The notes under the pieces were generated by a model. The model worked only from the letters and a program-made list of their open reading frames with translations. It was not told the origin of the DNA and did not search any database. A stretch of DNA of 64,000 nucleotides from Rhizobium sp. NFR03 (GTDB lineage Bacteria > Pseudomonadota > Alphaproteobacteria > Rhizobiales > Rhizobiaceae): positions 310,001 through 374,000 of the forward strand of contig NZ_FOGR01000005.1 of the NCBI RefSeq assembly GCF_900111275.1, in the 5' to 3' direction. This document shows, piece after piece, positions 9,739 to 17,878 of the stretch. Position 1 is the first letter of the stretch. Every line of letters begins with the position of its first letter. The translations under genes were made by a program, and so were the position numbers.

Positions 9739-10722
9739 TCAACCCTCGCTCAGCATTTCCGGTTCTCCGGCCAGTCTGCCGAGAAGGGACCGGCGGGTAC
9801 GGCCGGCGTCGCGCAAGGGTGGCGCACCGAACTGGCGGGCATATTCGCGGCTGAATTGCGAAGGGCTCTCATAGCCGACCTGATGCCCGGCACTGCCGGC
9901 ATCCAGCTTGTCCTCCACCATCAGCCGGCGCGCTTCCTGCAGACGAAGCTGCTTCTGGTACTGCATGGGGCTCATGGCGGTGATGGCCTTGAAGTGGTGG
10001 TGCAGCGACGACACGCTCATGCTGACGCGGCGGGCGAGATCCTCGATGCGCAGCGGCAGGGCGTAGTGCTCCTTCAGCCAGGCGCAGGCGCGGCCGATCT
10101 GGTGCGATTGGCTCTCGACCATCGCCATCTGGCGGAGACGTGCCGCATGCGGGCCCGTGAGCAGACGGAAGATCAGCTCCTGCTCGATCAGCGGCAGCAG
10201 AGCGGGAATGTCGCCGGGGCGGTCGAGGAGGCGCAGGAGGCGCAGTGCGGCGTCTTCCAGTTCCGGTGTCAGCGCCGCGACCGTCATGCCGCGCTGCTCG
10301 CTTGCCGAGGCCTCGAAAGAAACGCGCGCCGGGTCGTCGCGCGATTCCCCGGTCGCGCCATGCCGCTCGAGCAGAGCGAGGAGCGGCGGTATCTTGGCGA
10401 CGTCGATTTCAAAGACCATGCCGAGATAGGGGCTCTCCGGCGATGCCTGCACGATCTGGCTTGTGACCGGGAGGTCGAAGGAGGTCAGGAGATAGTCCGA
10501 GCCGCCATAGACATAGGTCTCGTGGCCGAGTGTGACCTTCTTCGCGCCCTGCGCGATGAGCGCGAAGCTCGGCCGATAGGCGCCGCAGGAGGGAACCGCC
10601 TGTTCGGAGCGTCGATGCACCGTCAGCCCCGGCACCGATGTCGTGTGATCGCCATCCTCGCTGGCGAAACGGGCAATGATTTCGACGAAGGGCTGACGGC
10701 GGGCGGCGGATGGATCGAACAT
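9739..10722 (-). CDS. AraC family transcriptional regulator (AraC_N type, YqhC-like)
   Basis: A 327-residue regulator with an AraC_N domain (LTVHRRSEQAVPSCGAYRPS and LIAQGAKKVTLGHETYVY in the first third) and a C-terminal pair of helix-turn-helix motifs (IEDLARRVSMSVSSLHHHFK, then SAGHQVGYESPSQFSREYARQFG). I chose the ATG at 10722 because it starts at the family position with AGGAAAG upstream. The same architecture is seen in YqhC, which activates the aldehyde reductase gene yqhD in E. coli. Here the gene is divergent from a zinc-type aldehyde reductase gene, so control of that gene by this regulator is a reasonable inference. Confidence 0.88.
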   Translation of the reverse strand: MFDPSAARRQPFVEIIARFASEDGDHTTSVPGLTVHRRSEQAVPSCGAYRPSFALIAQGAKKVTLGHETYVYGGSDYLLTSFDLPVTSQIVQASPESPYLGMVFEIDVAKIPPLLALLERHGATGESRDDPARVSFEASASEQRGMTVAALTPELEDAALRLLRLLDRPGDIPALLPLIEQELIFRLLTGPHAARLRQMAMVESQSHQIGRACAWLKEHYALPLRIEDLARRVSMSVSSLHHHFKAITAMSPMQYQKQLRLQEARRLMVEDKLDAGSAGHQVGYESPSQFSREYARQFGAPPLRDAGRTRRSLLGRLAGEPEMLSEG

Positions 10723-11034
10723 GAGGCGGGACTTTCCTGAAACGGGTCGGCAGGATGACACGGTTCTAACGCGAAAATGCAAAGGGCGACAACGGCTGAA
10801 AACGCCTTGTGTGGCAGCATTCGGGTTCCGACGCGTTTGTGTATCCTTACTGTGTTGTTTTCACCGATGCGACATAAGCGGGATTGGCAGCAGCCCCAAA
10901 GCTTCCGCAGGTCATTTGCAGGATCGTGCAAGAATTTTGCAGGAATGGCACGTGCCTATGTCGGCTCCAGCTTGCATAGTAGGCGAGCCGGCGATGTTTC
11001 GACCGGTTCAGATTGCAGACAGAAGGAACCACCC
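10723..11034. promoter_or_regulatory. 312-bp divergent control region with AraC-type direct repeat
   Basis: The gap between the AraC regulator and the aldehyde reductase gene holds no gene. It contains the 8-bp sequence TTGCAGGA twice in the same orientation, at 10916-10923 and 10937-10944, 21 bp apart, which is two helical turns. That layout is what AraC/XylS proteins bind. A short palindrome GGCACGTGCC follows at about 10947. The repeats are 91-119 bp before the reductase start. No clean -35/-10 pair was found. Confidence 0.45.
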
Positions 11035-12075
11035 ATGGCTTTCGCAAAAGGATATGCGGCGACCGACGCGTCGAAGCCGCTCGAACCTTTCACCTTCGAG
11101 CGTCGTGCGCCCAACGAAGACGATATCGTCATCGACATCAAGTATTCCGGCATCTGCCATTCCGACATCCATCAGGTTCGCAACGAGTGGGGCAACGCCA
11201 AGTATCCCATGGTTCCCGGCCACGAGATCGTCGGCATCGTTTCCGCCGTCGGCTCCGGCGTGACCAAGTTCAAGGTGGGCGACAAGGCCGGCGTCGGCTG
11301 CTTCGTCAATTCCTGCACGACCTGCGCCACGCGTGACCTCGACCTCGAGCACTACATGCCGGGTCTCGTGCAGACCTATAATGATTTCGAGGCCGACGGC
11401 ACGACGCCGACCTATGGCGGCTATTCCGACAGCATCGTCGTCAAGGAAGGCTATGCGCTTTCCATTCCGGACAATCTGGATTTCGCCGCCACTGCGCCGC
11501 TGCTCTGCGCCGGCATCACGCTCTATTCGCCGCTGATGCACTGGAAGGCCGGCCCCGGCAAGAAGGTCGCAGTCGTCGGTCTGGGCGGTCTCGGTCATAT
11601 GGGCGTCAAGCTCGGTGCCGCGCTCGGTGCCGAGATCACCGTGCTCAGCCAGTCGCTTTCCAAGAAGGAAGACGGGCTGAAGCTGGGTGCGACGCACTAC
11701 TATGCGACGAGCGATGCGGAGACGTTCAAGACCCTCGCGGGCACGTTCGACCTCATCCTCTGCACGGTTTCGGCCGAGATCGACTGGAACGCCTATCTTG
11801 GCCTTCTGAAGGTGGATGGCGCTTTCGTGCTTCTCGGCATTCCGGAAAATGCAGTGCCGGTGCACGCTTTCTCGCTGGTGCCCGCCCGCCGCAGCGTTGC
11901 CGGCTCCATGATCGGCTCGATCAAGGAAACGCAGGAAATGCTCGACTTCTGCGGCAAGCACAACATCGTCTCGGAAATCGAGTTGATCCGCATGGATCAG
12001 GTCAACGAAGCCTATGAACGCGTGCTGAAGAGCGACGTGCGCTACCGCTTCGTCATCGACGCCGCGACGATCTGA
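11035..12075 (+). CDS. Zinc-dependent NADP(H) alcohol dehydrogenase / aldehyde reductase, YahK-like
   Basis: A 346-residue medium-chain dehydrogenase of the cinnamyl-alcohol/YahK type, reducing aldehydes with NADPH. Catalytic zinc ligands are present (Cys41-His42 in GICHSD, His63-Glu64 in GHE, and Cys around 158 in LLCAG), as is the nucleotide motif [13 protein letters not shown]. The structural zinc lobe is unusual: C-x2-C-x2-C-x7-C is reduced to Cys94 and Cys97, with Arg100 and Met108 at the last two positions. ATG 11035 follows AGAAGGAACC; a longer in-frame reading would run back across the control region. A 20-bp tandem duplication covers the stop codon and a rho-independent terminator follows. 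Confidence 0.9.
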   Translation: MAFAKGYAATDASKPLEPFTFERRAPNEDDIVIDIKYSGICHSDIHQVRNEWGNAKYPMVPGHEIVGIVSAVGSGVTKFKVGDKAGVGCFVNSCTTCATRDLDLEHYMPGLVQTYNDFEADGTTPTYGGYSDSIVVKEGYALSIPDNLDFAATAPLLCAGITLYSPLMHWKAGPGKKVAVVGLGGLGHMGVKLGAALGAEITVLSQSLSKKEDGLKLGATHYYATSDAETFKTLAGTFDLILCTVSAEIDWNAYLGLLKVDGAFVLLGIPENAVPVHAFSLVPARRSVAGSMIGSIKETQEMLDFCGKHNIVSEIELIRMDQVNEAYERVLKSDVRYRFVIDAATI

Positions 12076-12094
12076 TCGACGCCGCGACGATCTG
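12055..12094 (+). repeat. 20-bp perfect tandem duplication across a stop codon
   Basis: The 20-mer beginning ATCGACGCCGCG occurs twice head to tail (12055-12074 and 12075-12094). The first copy encodes the last residues of the aldehyde reductase and supplies most of the TGA stop; the second copy lies just outside the gene. It looks like a recent slippage or unequal-crossover event. Confidence 0.95.
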
Positions 12095-12118
12095 ATCGGC
12101 GCTCACACGTGCAGGAAA

Positions 12119-12147
12119 GGGGTGGCCGGGAACGGCTGCCCCTTTTT
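12119..12147 (+). terminator. Rho-independent terminator after aldehyde reductase gene
   Basis: A 10-bp stem (GGGGTGGCCG pairing with CGGCTGCCCC, two G-U pairs) is closed by a GGAA tetraloop and followed by five T residues at 12143-12147. It lies 44 bp past the stop codon and ends just before the convergent MCP/Cache gene. Confidence 0.85.
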
Positions 12148-12157
12148 CATTCCGGAT

Positions 12158-13258
12158 TTACAGCGACAGGCGGCGGCGGATGTCGTCCTCGCGCTCGGGT
12201 CGCTGGATGACCACGCCGCACCAGCCGAGGCCGTCATAATCCTCGTAGCCGAGCGTGGGTGCGAAGGCGACCAGTGTTCCGTCGCTCATGTAGTAGCTGC
12301 CGCGCGTCATGCCGTCGGGCGGGGTCAGGACGAAGTTGGTATAGACGAGCGCCTGGCGGGAGGCGGCGATGACCATGCCCTGACCGTCGAGCAGAAGCAC
12401 GGTCGTGCGATCCACGTCGGCTGGGGCGATGTTGGCCTCCTTGTGCACGATCGACTGGCCCTGGTTTGCCCAGTCGAAGTAAACGCCCAGCGCGCCAACC
12501 AGCGGCGCCGTGGACACGCCACCCTGGCGGATGCCGGTTGCGTAGACCAGAGCGTCCGCGTTGCCGTGCAAGGGGCTCGGCTTGACCACGTCGACGATGT
12601 AGTCGTCGCCCGACATCGTCCTCATCGCCGCCTTGACCCAGGGTTCGCCTGAAAGGTCCCGGCCGAGAATCGTTTTCTGGAAACTTGGATTGGCCGACCC
12701 GATCGCCCGGCCGGTCGTGTCCACCATGACGAGATCGAGATAGACCGTGTAGAACCGGTTTATGACACCCAGACGTTTTGCCGCGAAGGCCTGCCGCTCC
12801 CGCTCCGGGTTTTCGAGCGCCTCCCAGAGGGCGGTATCCGTCGCCCACCAGCGCACGTCGGCCGTGCGCTCGAAGAGGTTCCGAACGATCAGCTGAACGA
12901 GGGTTTGCGCGAGATCGACGAGGCGTACGCCTTCCATCTCGTGTACCAGCGCGTCGGAAAGGGTCCGTCCGAGCGTGACCCGTTCCAGCACTTCCTGCTG
13001 GAACTTCGCGGCGATGGTGGCTGAGGCACTGGCCAGCCGCTGGACTTCGTGTGCGACGACGGCGAACCCCTTGCCGATATCTCCGGCGCGCGCCGCCTCG
13101 ATGGCGGCGTTGATACCGAGCAGCCGGATGTGGCGGACGATATCGTCGTTCTCGCGCCGAAAGGTTTCCAGATCCCCGCCGATGCGCTCGGTAACGGCCC
13201 GCATGGCCCGCGGCGTGGCGCGCATTTCGCTCGCGCCGGTCCTTTCCGGTTCAATCAT
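12158..13258 (-). CDS. Soluble MCP-signalling protein with C-terminal Cache domain
   Basis: A 366-residue protein with no membrane segment. Residues 40-80 contain the tip of a chemoreceptor signalling hairpin ([14 protein letters not shown], then [15 protein letters not shown]). After a conserved linker ([19 protein letters not shown]), residues about 155-340 form a Cache-like ligand-binding domain ([20 protein letters not shown]). The order is reversed relative to ordinary receptors, where the sensor is N-terminal and periplasmic, and the hairpin is short. Members of this group presumably contact CheA/CheW arrays or other partners in the cytoplasm, but the role is unknown. The start at 13258 has GGAAGG about nine bases upstream. 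Confidence 0.75.
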   Translation of the reverse strand: MIEPERTGASEMRATPRAMRAVTERIGGDLETFRRENDDIVRHIRLLGINAAIEAARAGDIGKGFAVVAHEVQRLASASATIAAKFQQEVLERVTLGRTLSDALVHEMEGVRLVDLAQTLVQLIVRNLFERTADVRWWATDTALWEALENPERERQAFAAKRLGVINRFYTVYLDLVMVDTTGRAIGSANPSFQKTILGRDLSGEPWVKAAMRTMSGDDYIVDVVKPSPLHGNADALVYATGIRQGGVSTAPLVGALGVYFDWANQGQSIVHKEANIAPADVDRTTVLLLDGQGMVIAASRQALVYTNFVLTPPDGMTRGSYYMSDGTLVAFAPTLGYEDYDGLGWCGVVIQRPEREDDIRRRLSL

Positions 13259-13378
13259 CCCCTCGGGCCTTCCACCTGGAACCGCTCGCGGCCCCGCACA
13301 ATTAGTCGATCCTCATATTTATGAATCTGAAACTTGTGCGGGTGTTGTGCGGATGCTTTGAACCCTTAGAAAGTGCTG

Positions 13379-13843
13379 TTACAGCAGCGGCAAAGGCCCG
13401 TCGTTCTTGATTTCCTCCATCACGGCGTAGGTGCGGGTTTCCTTGACGCCCTGCAGCGTCCAGAGGAACTGCCCGAGGAAATTGCGGTAGGCGCTCATGT
13501 CCTCGAAACGGGTCTTCACGAGATAATCGAAGCCGCCAGCGACCATGTGACACTCGATGACGGACGGCGCCTTGCGGATCGCGTCTGCGAAAGTGTCGAA
13601 GACCTCAGGTGTCGTTTTGTCCAGCATGACCTCGATGAAGACGAGGAGACCAAAGCCGAGCCTCTGGGGATCGAGCCGCGCGCCGAAGCCCGAGACGTAG
13701 CCCTCCTTCAGCAGTCGCCGCATGCGTTCGCCGGTTGCGGTCGGCGACAGGCCGACGCGCTCGGACAGTTCGAGATTGGTGATCCGCCCGTCCGCCTGGA
13801 GAATGCTGAGGATCTTCCGGTCGATCCTGTCGATGCCGCTCAT
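13379..13843 (-). CDS. Lrp/AsnC family transcriptional regulator
   Basis: A 154-residue regulator with an N-terminal helix-turn-helix (IDRKILSILQADGRITNLEL and SERVGLSPTATGERMRRL) and a C-terminal RAM/AsnC ligand-binding domain (VIECHMVAGGFDYLVKTRFED). Lrp-type regulators respond to amino acids. Its start codon overlaps the stop of the upstream M20 amidohydrolase gene by one base (TGATG), so the two are co-transcribed and the regulator may control amidohydrolase expression or amino acid turnover. Confidence 0.9.
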   Translation of the reverse strand: MSGIDRIDRKILSILQADGRITNLELSERVGLSPTATGERMRRLLKEGYVSGFGARLDPQRLGFGLLVFIEVMLDKTTPEVFDTFADAIRKAPSVIECHMVAGGFDYLVKTRFEDMSAYRNFLGQFLWTLQGVKETRTYAVMEEIKNDGPLPLL

Positions 13844-15006
13844 CAGGCGCTCAAACGGCTTTCCGCGAGGCGGACCCAGTAGGAAATGCCGTGGGGGATC
13901 GCCTCGTCGTTGAAGTCGTAGCCGGGATTGTGCAGGCCGGCGGTGTCGCCATTGCCCATGAAGACGAAGGCGCCGGGCCGGGCGAGCAGCATGTAGGAGA
14001 AGTCCTCGCCACCCATCATCGGATCGACATTGGCCACCACCTGCGAGGCGCCGGCGACGTCCGTCGCGGCTTCCAGTACATGGCCGGTTTCCGTGGCGTG
14101 GTTGACGGTGACGGGATAGTTGCGGGCGTACCGGACGCGGGCCGTCGCGCCATAGGCCGCAGCGAGATGCGTGCAGATCTCGTTGATGCGGCGCTCGGCC
14201 ATATCGCGGTTCTCGGCCATCAGCGTGCGAACGGTGCCGGCCAGCAGAGCCTGTTCCGGAATGACGTTGTGGGCAAAGCCCGCATTGAACTTGGTGACCG
14301 AGACAACGACGGCCGACAGCGGATCGGCGGTGCGCGAGGCGATGGTCTGCAATGCGGTGACGATCTGTGCGCCGAGCACGATCGGATCGATGGTCTTGTG
14401 CGGCTGGGCCGCATGGCCGCCGCGCCCTTCGAGGGTGATCGAGAATTCATCGGTCGAGGCCATGATGGGGCCGACGCGGGAGGCGAAATGACCGACCGGC
14501 ATGCCGGGCATATTGTGCAGGCCGTAGACCTCGGAGATGCCGAAGCGCTCCATCATGCCGTCCTTGACCATCTCGTTGCCGCCGCCGCCGCCCTCTTCGG
14601 CCGGCTGGAAGATGACGGCGACCGCGCCCTTGAAGTTGCGGGTTTCGGCCAGATACTTGGCAGCGCCGAGCAGCATGGCGGTGTGCCCGTCATGGCCGCA
14701 GGCGTGCATTTTGCCGGGGGTGGTGGAGGCATAGGGCTTGCCGGTCGACTCCGTCATGGGCAGGGCATCCATGTCGGCGCGCAGACCGATGGTGGTGCCA
14801 TCGCCGAGATTACCGCGGATGAGACCGACGACGCCGGTGCGGCCGATGCCGGTCACGATCTCGTCAACGCCGAATTCCCGGAGTTTGTTTTCCACGAAGG
14901 ATGCCGTATTTTCCACGGCGAACAGAAGTTCGGGCCGGCTATGAATATGGCGGCGCCATGCTGTGACTTCGTCCTGGAGTTCGGCTGCACGGTTGAGAAT
15001 CGGCAT
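13843..15006 (-). CDS. M20 family amidohydrolase (hippurate/N-acyl amino acid hydrolase type)
   Basis: A 387-residue cytosolic metallopeptidase of the M20D group, which removes acyl groups from amino acids (hippurate, N-acetyl amino acids, IAA conjugates). Visible motifs are WRRHIHSRPEL near the N-terminus, the metal-binding MHACGHDGHTAMLLGAA (about residues 97-113), QPAEEGGGGG with the catalytic glutamate, the dimerisation lid with GGHAAQPHKTIDP, and the C-terminal MGGEDFSYM. The substrate is not determined. It forms a two-gene operon with the Lrp regulator downstream and is divergent from the carboxypeptidase gene. Confidence 0.9.
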   Translation of the reverse strand: MPILNRAAELQDEVTAWRRHIHSRPELLFAVENTASFVENKLREFGVDEIVTGIGRTGVVGLIRGNLGDGTTIGLRADMDALPMTESTGKPYASTTPGKMHACGHDGHTAMLLGAAKYLAETRNFKGAVAVIFQPAEEGGGGGNEMVKDGMMERFGISEVYGLHNMPGMPVGHFASRVGPIMASTDEFSITLEGRGGHAAQPHKTIDPIVLGAQIVTALQTIASRTADPLSAVVVSVTKFNAGFAHNVIPEQALLAGTVRTLMAENRDMAERRINEICTHLAAAYGATARVRYARNYPVTVNHATETGHVLEAATDVAGASQVVANVDPMMGGEDFSYMLLARPGAFVFMGNGDTAGLHNPGYDFNDEAIPHGISYWVRLAESRLSA

Positions 15007-15142
15007 GATCTATCCTGTCGGTCGTGGTGGCGGCACGCGGTCGCCGGGCGATCTCATGGCAAAGGTCTTTGCCTTGCCCCTGCCATATAGGTTAAATAGC
15101 GCCTCGACACGAGGCAATGCCCGAAAATTTCGAGGTTGAACT

Positions 15143-16261
15143 GTGGTGACTATGAAGATTCGCATGTCCGGTTACCGGCTGGTTGCCGGAGCCATCGCTG
15201 GCGCACTGGCGCTCACGGCCGCGGCACCCGCGCTCGCCAATCCCAAGCTGGTGGTGGATGTCGCGACGCTGAAGGTCTACGAGCAGGAGGATATCTTCCA
15301 GCGCTGGTATCCGGCGTCGCTGACCAAGCTGATGACGGCCTATACCACGTTTCGCGCCATGAAAGCCGGGCGCATGACGCTGGAAACGCCGATCGTCATG
15401 TCCAAGCATGCGGCCTCCGAGCAGCCGAGCAAGATGTACCTGAAGCCGGGCGCGTCGATGACGCTCGACAGCGCGCTGAAGATGATGCTGATCAAGTCGG
15501 CAAACGACATTGCGGTTGCCATCGGCGAGGCAGTCGGCGGCTCCGAGCCGGGCTTCGTCGCCATGATGAATGCCGAGGCGAAGCGGATCGGCATGACCAA
15601 CTCGAACTTCGTCAATCCCAACGGCCTTCCCGAGCCCGGACAATACACGACGGCACGGGACCTCGCCGTGCTCGCCATCACGATCAAGCGCGAGTTTCCC
15701 GAATATGCGGCCTATTTCGCCTATGAGGGCTTCACGACCGGCAAGAAGAGCTATCCGAACTACAATATGCTGATCGGCCGCTTCGATGGTGCCGATGGCA
15801 TGAAGACGGGCTTCATCTGTGCGTCGGGGTTCAACCAGGTGTCGTCCGCCACGCGCAACGGCCGTAGCGTCGTCTCCGTGGTTCTCGGTGCCGACAGTCT
15901 CGGGGGCCGGGCGGACGAGTCCGCGCGGCTGATGCAGATGGCGCTGACGGCGAGCCCGGCCGGCAAGCCGGGCCTCGGGCAGATCGCGCCCTACGGCGAA
16001 ACGCGGGACGTGACGGCCGATATCTCCAAGCAGATCTGCTCGGCGCAGGCCTCCAAGATCCGCAGCGAGGGCCGCGACGAGGCAGGACGCCAGAAGCTGC
16101 TGTCGCCCTTCATCCACGAGATCAACCGGCCGCTCAATTTCGTGTCGGCACAGCTGATCCCGGGGCAGGGCGCGAAGGCTGCGGATGTCGACGGGCAGCC
16201 GGCCAGCGCGCAGGGCGATGTCGCCAATGTGCCGGTACCCGTGCCGCGGCCGGTTTTCTAG
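15143..16261 (+). CDS. D-alanyl-D-alanine carboxypeptidase (S11 family)
   Basis: A penicillin-binding D,D-carboxypeptidase that trims the terminal D-Ala from peptidoglycan pentapeptides in the periplasm. The signal peptide ends at about residue 32 (APALA). The three active-site motifs are clear: S59-L-T-K62, S119-A-N121 and K-T-G in DGMKTGF. At 372 residues it has the usual catalytic domain plus a C-terminal segment with Pro-rich ending (VPVPVPRPVF). GAGG at 15132 favours GTG 15143 (or 15146) over ATG 15152. The TAG stop belongs to a dispersed intergenic repeat that begins there. Confidence 0.92.
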   Translation: MVTMKIRMSGYRLVAGAIAGALALTAAAPALANPKLVVDVATLKVYEQEDIFQRWYPASLTKLMTAYTTFRAMKAGRMTLETPIVMSKHAASEQPSKMYLKPGASMTLDSALKMMLIKSANDIAVAIGEAVGGSEPGFVAMMNAEAKRIGMTNSNFVNPNGLPEPGQYTTARDLAVLAITIKREFPEYAAYFAYEGFTTGKKSYPNYNMLIGRFDGADGMKTGFICASGFNQVSSATRNGRSVVSVVLGADSLGGRADESARLMQMALTASPAGKPGLGQIAPYGETRDVTADISKQICSAQASKIRSEGRDEAGRQKLLSPFIHEINRPLNFVSAQLIPGQGAKAADVDGQPASAQGDVANVPVPVPRPVF

Positions 16262-16298
16262 AGCATTTCCAGCCGAAGCGGGATCGCTTCGGCGTCGG
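16259..16298. repeat. Dispersed 40-bp intergenic repeat, copy 1
   Basis: A 40-bp sequence starting TAGAGCATTTCCAG, with an internal inverted repeat CCGAAGCG / CGCTTCGG. A second copy at 63586-63625 matches at 35 of 40 positions. Both begin with the TAG that serves as stop codon of the preceding gene. Elements of this look are frequent between genes in Rhizobiaceae. Confidence 0.85.
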
Positions 16299-16321
16299 AC
16301 AATGCGAAGAAAACAAGAGGT

Positions 16322-16363
16322 TAGGGCATTACCGGTGAACCCGTGTTCACCGGTAATGCCCTA
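16322..16363. repeat. Perfect 19-bp stem-loop
   Basis: TAGGGCATTACCGGTGAAC at 16322-16340 is the exact reverse complement of 16345-16363, separated by the 4-base loop CCGT. No T-run follows, so it is not a standard terminator. It sits between the carboxypeptidase and COG0523 genes, 58 bp before the latter, right after the 40-bp repeat, and may be part of one composite intergenic element. Confidence 0.9.
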
Positions 16364-16421
16364 GGACGTCCAATTCCCTCATGCAGCCTGTTTTGCGGGC
16401 GAGCCCTCGAAAGCGAACCAT

Positions 16422-17597
16422 ATGATCACCCGTTTCGATCCGGTGCCGGTCTCGATCCTCACCGGCTTTCTCGGTGCCGGCAAGACGACGCTTCTCAACC
16501 GGCTTCTCAAGGATCCCGATCTTTCAGATACGGCGGTCATCATCAACGAGTTCGGCGACGTTTCGCTCGATCATCTGCTGGTCGAATCCTCCGGCGACGG
16601 CGTGATCGAGCTTGCGGACGGGTGCCTCTGCTGCACGGTGCGGGGTGAGCTTGTCGATACGCTGGCGGATCTGATGGACCGGATGCAGACGGGCAAGATA
16701 CGACCGCTGAAGCGCGTCGTCATCGAAACCACAGGCCTTGCCGATCCGGCACCCGTCATGCAGTCCGTCATGGGGCACCCGACGCTGCAACAGAGCTACA
16801 GGCTCGATGGCTTGGTGACCGTAGTGGATGCCGTCAACGGTCTTTCGACGCTCGACCATCACGTCGAGGCGGTGAAGCAGGTGGCTGTGGCCGACCGGCT
16901 GGTGCTGACCAAGGCGACGCTTGCCTCTCCGGAGACCTTGGCGACGCTCAAGGCACGGCTTGCCGAACTCAATCCGCGCGCGCCGGTCCTCGATGGCGAT
17001 CTTGAGGAAACGGGCCGGTCTTCGCTCTTTGCCTGCGGACTTTACGATCCCGCGACCAAGATCGCCGACGTCGGCCGATGGCTGCAGGACGAGGCAAAGC
17101 ACGATCACGATGCGCATGATGCTCATGAGGGGCATGGGCATCATGAGGGGCACCATGGTCACGGCCACCACGCCCATGATCATCACGGGCATCACCATCA
17201 TCACGATACCAACCGGCACGGGGATGATATCCGCTCGTTCAGCATCGTGCATGACAAGCCGATCTCCACGATGGCGCTCGATATGTTCGTGGATCTCATC
17301 CGCTCGGCGCATGGTGAGAAGCTGCTGCGCATGAAGGCGATCGTCTGCACCGCGGAGCGGCCGGAGCGGCCGCTGGTGCTGCACGGCGTCCAGCAGATCT
17401 TTCACCCGCCGGAGCGGCTGGCCGCCTGGCCGGACCCTGACGATCGGCGCACGCGCATGGTGCTGATCACCAAGGGACTGGAGGAAAGTTTCGTGCGCGA
17501 CCTGTTCGACGCCTTCACCGGCAAGCCCGCCATCGACCGGCCGGATCGGCAGGCGCTTTCGGACAACCCGCTGGCCGTGCCCGGTTTCCGCATGTGA
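16422..17597 (+). CDS. COG0523 (CobW/ZigA-type) metal-chaperone GTPase with His-rich linker
   Basis: A 391-residue G3E GTPase. The N-terminal domain has the P-loop GFLGAGKTTLLNRL (about residues 15-28), the metal-binding CxCC motif GCLCCT (Cys68, Cys70, Cys71), and the base-recognition motif LTKA. Residues 227-266 contain 21 histidines, ending before the CobW C-terminal domain (RSFSIVHDKPIS). COG0523 proteins deliver zinc, cobalt or other metals to client proteins; YeiR/ZigA-type members act under zinc shortage. No cob or Zur-regulated neighbour lies beside it, so the metal is not settled by context. A hairpin lies 13 bp after the stop. Confidence 0.9.
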   Translation: MITRFDPVPVSILTGFLGAGKTTLLNRLLKDPDLSDTAVIINEFGDVSLDHLLVESSGDGVIELADGCLCCTVRGELVDTLADLMDRMQTGKIRPLKRVVIETTGLADPAPVMQSVMGHPTLQQSYRLDGLVTVVDAVNGLSTLDHHVEAVKQVAVADRLVLTKATLASPETLATLKARLAELNPRAPVLDGDLEETGRSSLFACGLYDPATKIADVGRWLQDEAKHDHDAHDAHEGHGHHEGHHGHGHHAHDHHGHHHHHDTNRHGDDIRSFSIVHDKPISTMALDMFVDLIRSAHGEKLLRMKAIVCTAERPERPLVLHGVQQIFHPPERLAAWPDPDDRRTRMVLITKGLEESFVRDLFDAFTGKPAIDRPDRQALSDNPLAVPGFRM

Positions 17598-17609
17598 GCT
17601 GGGGTCCCG

Positions 17610-17630
17610 GTCCCGGTCGCGGACCGGGAC
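17610..17630. terminator. Possible terminator hairpin after COG0523 gene
   Basis: GTCCCGGTC (17610-17618) and GACCGGGAC (17622-17630) form a perfect 9-bp stem with a 3-base loop, 13 bp after the stop codon. There is no T-tract, so it may be a weak terminator or a repeat fragment. Confidence 0.4.
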
Positions 17631-17694
17631 GAATACGATCGCCGGTTGATCGACGCAAGGCCTTCGTTTCGAGCAACCGCTCGCTCCGTCCTCC

Positions 17695-17805
17695 GTCATG
17701 CTCGGCCTTGTGCCGGGCATCTTCTGCCGTTCCCGCAGACGCAAGACCACGGTTCTTCAGATCGCGGGCAGCGAAGCGGATGCGCGGCACAAGGCCGAGC
17801 ATGAC
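17695..17805. repeat. 21-bp inverted repeat pair in intergenic region
   Basis: The 21-bp sequence starting GTCATGCTCGGCC at 17695-17715 is repeated exactly in inverted orientation at 17785-17805, with 69 bp between. The whole 281-bp gap 17598-17878 otherwise shows no gene. Motifs of this kind (GTCATGCTCGG...) recur between genes in rhizobial chromosomes. Confidence 0.85.
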
Positions 17806-17878
17806 GACCGGGGGTGTTGTCGCTCAAGGTCAGAACAAGGCCGTCAAGCGTCAATCGACCGGCGACTGTATGTGACCG

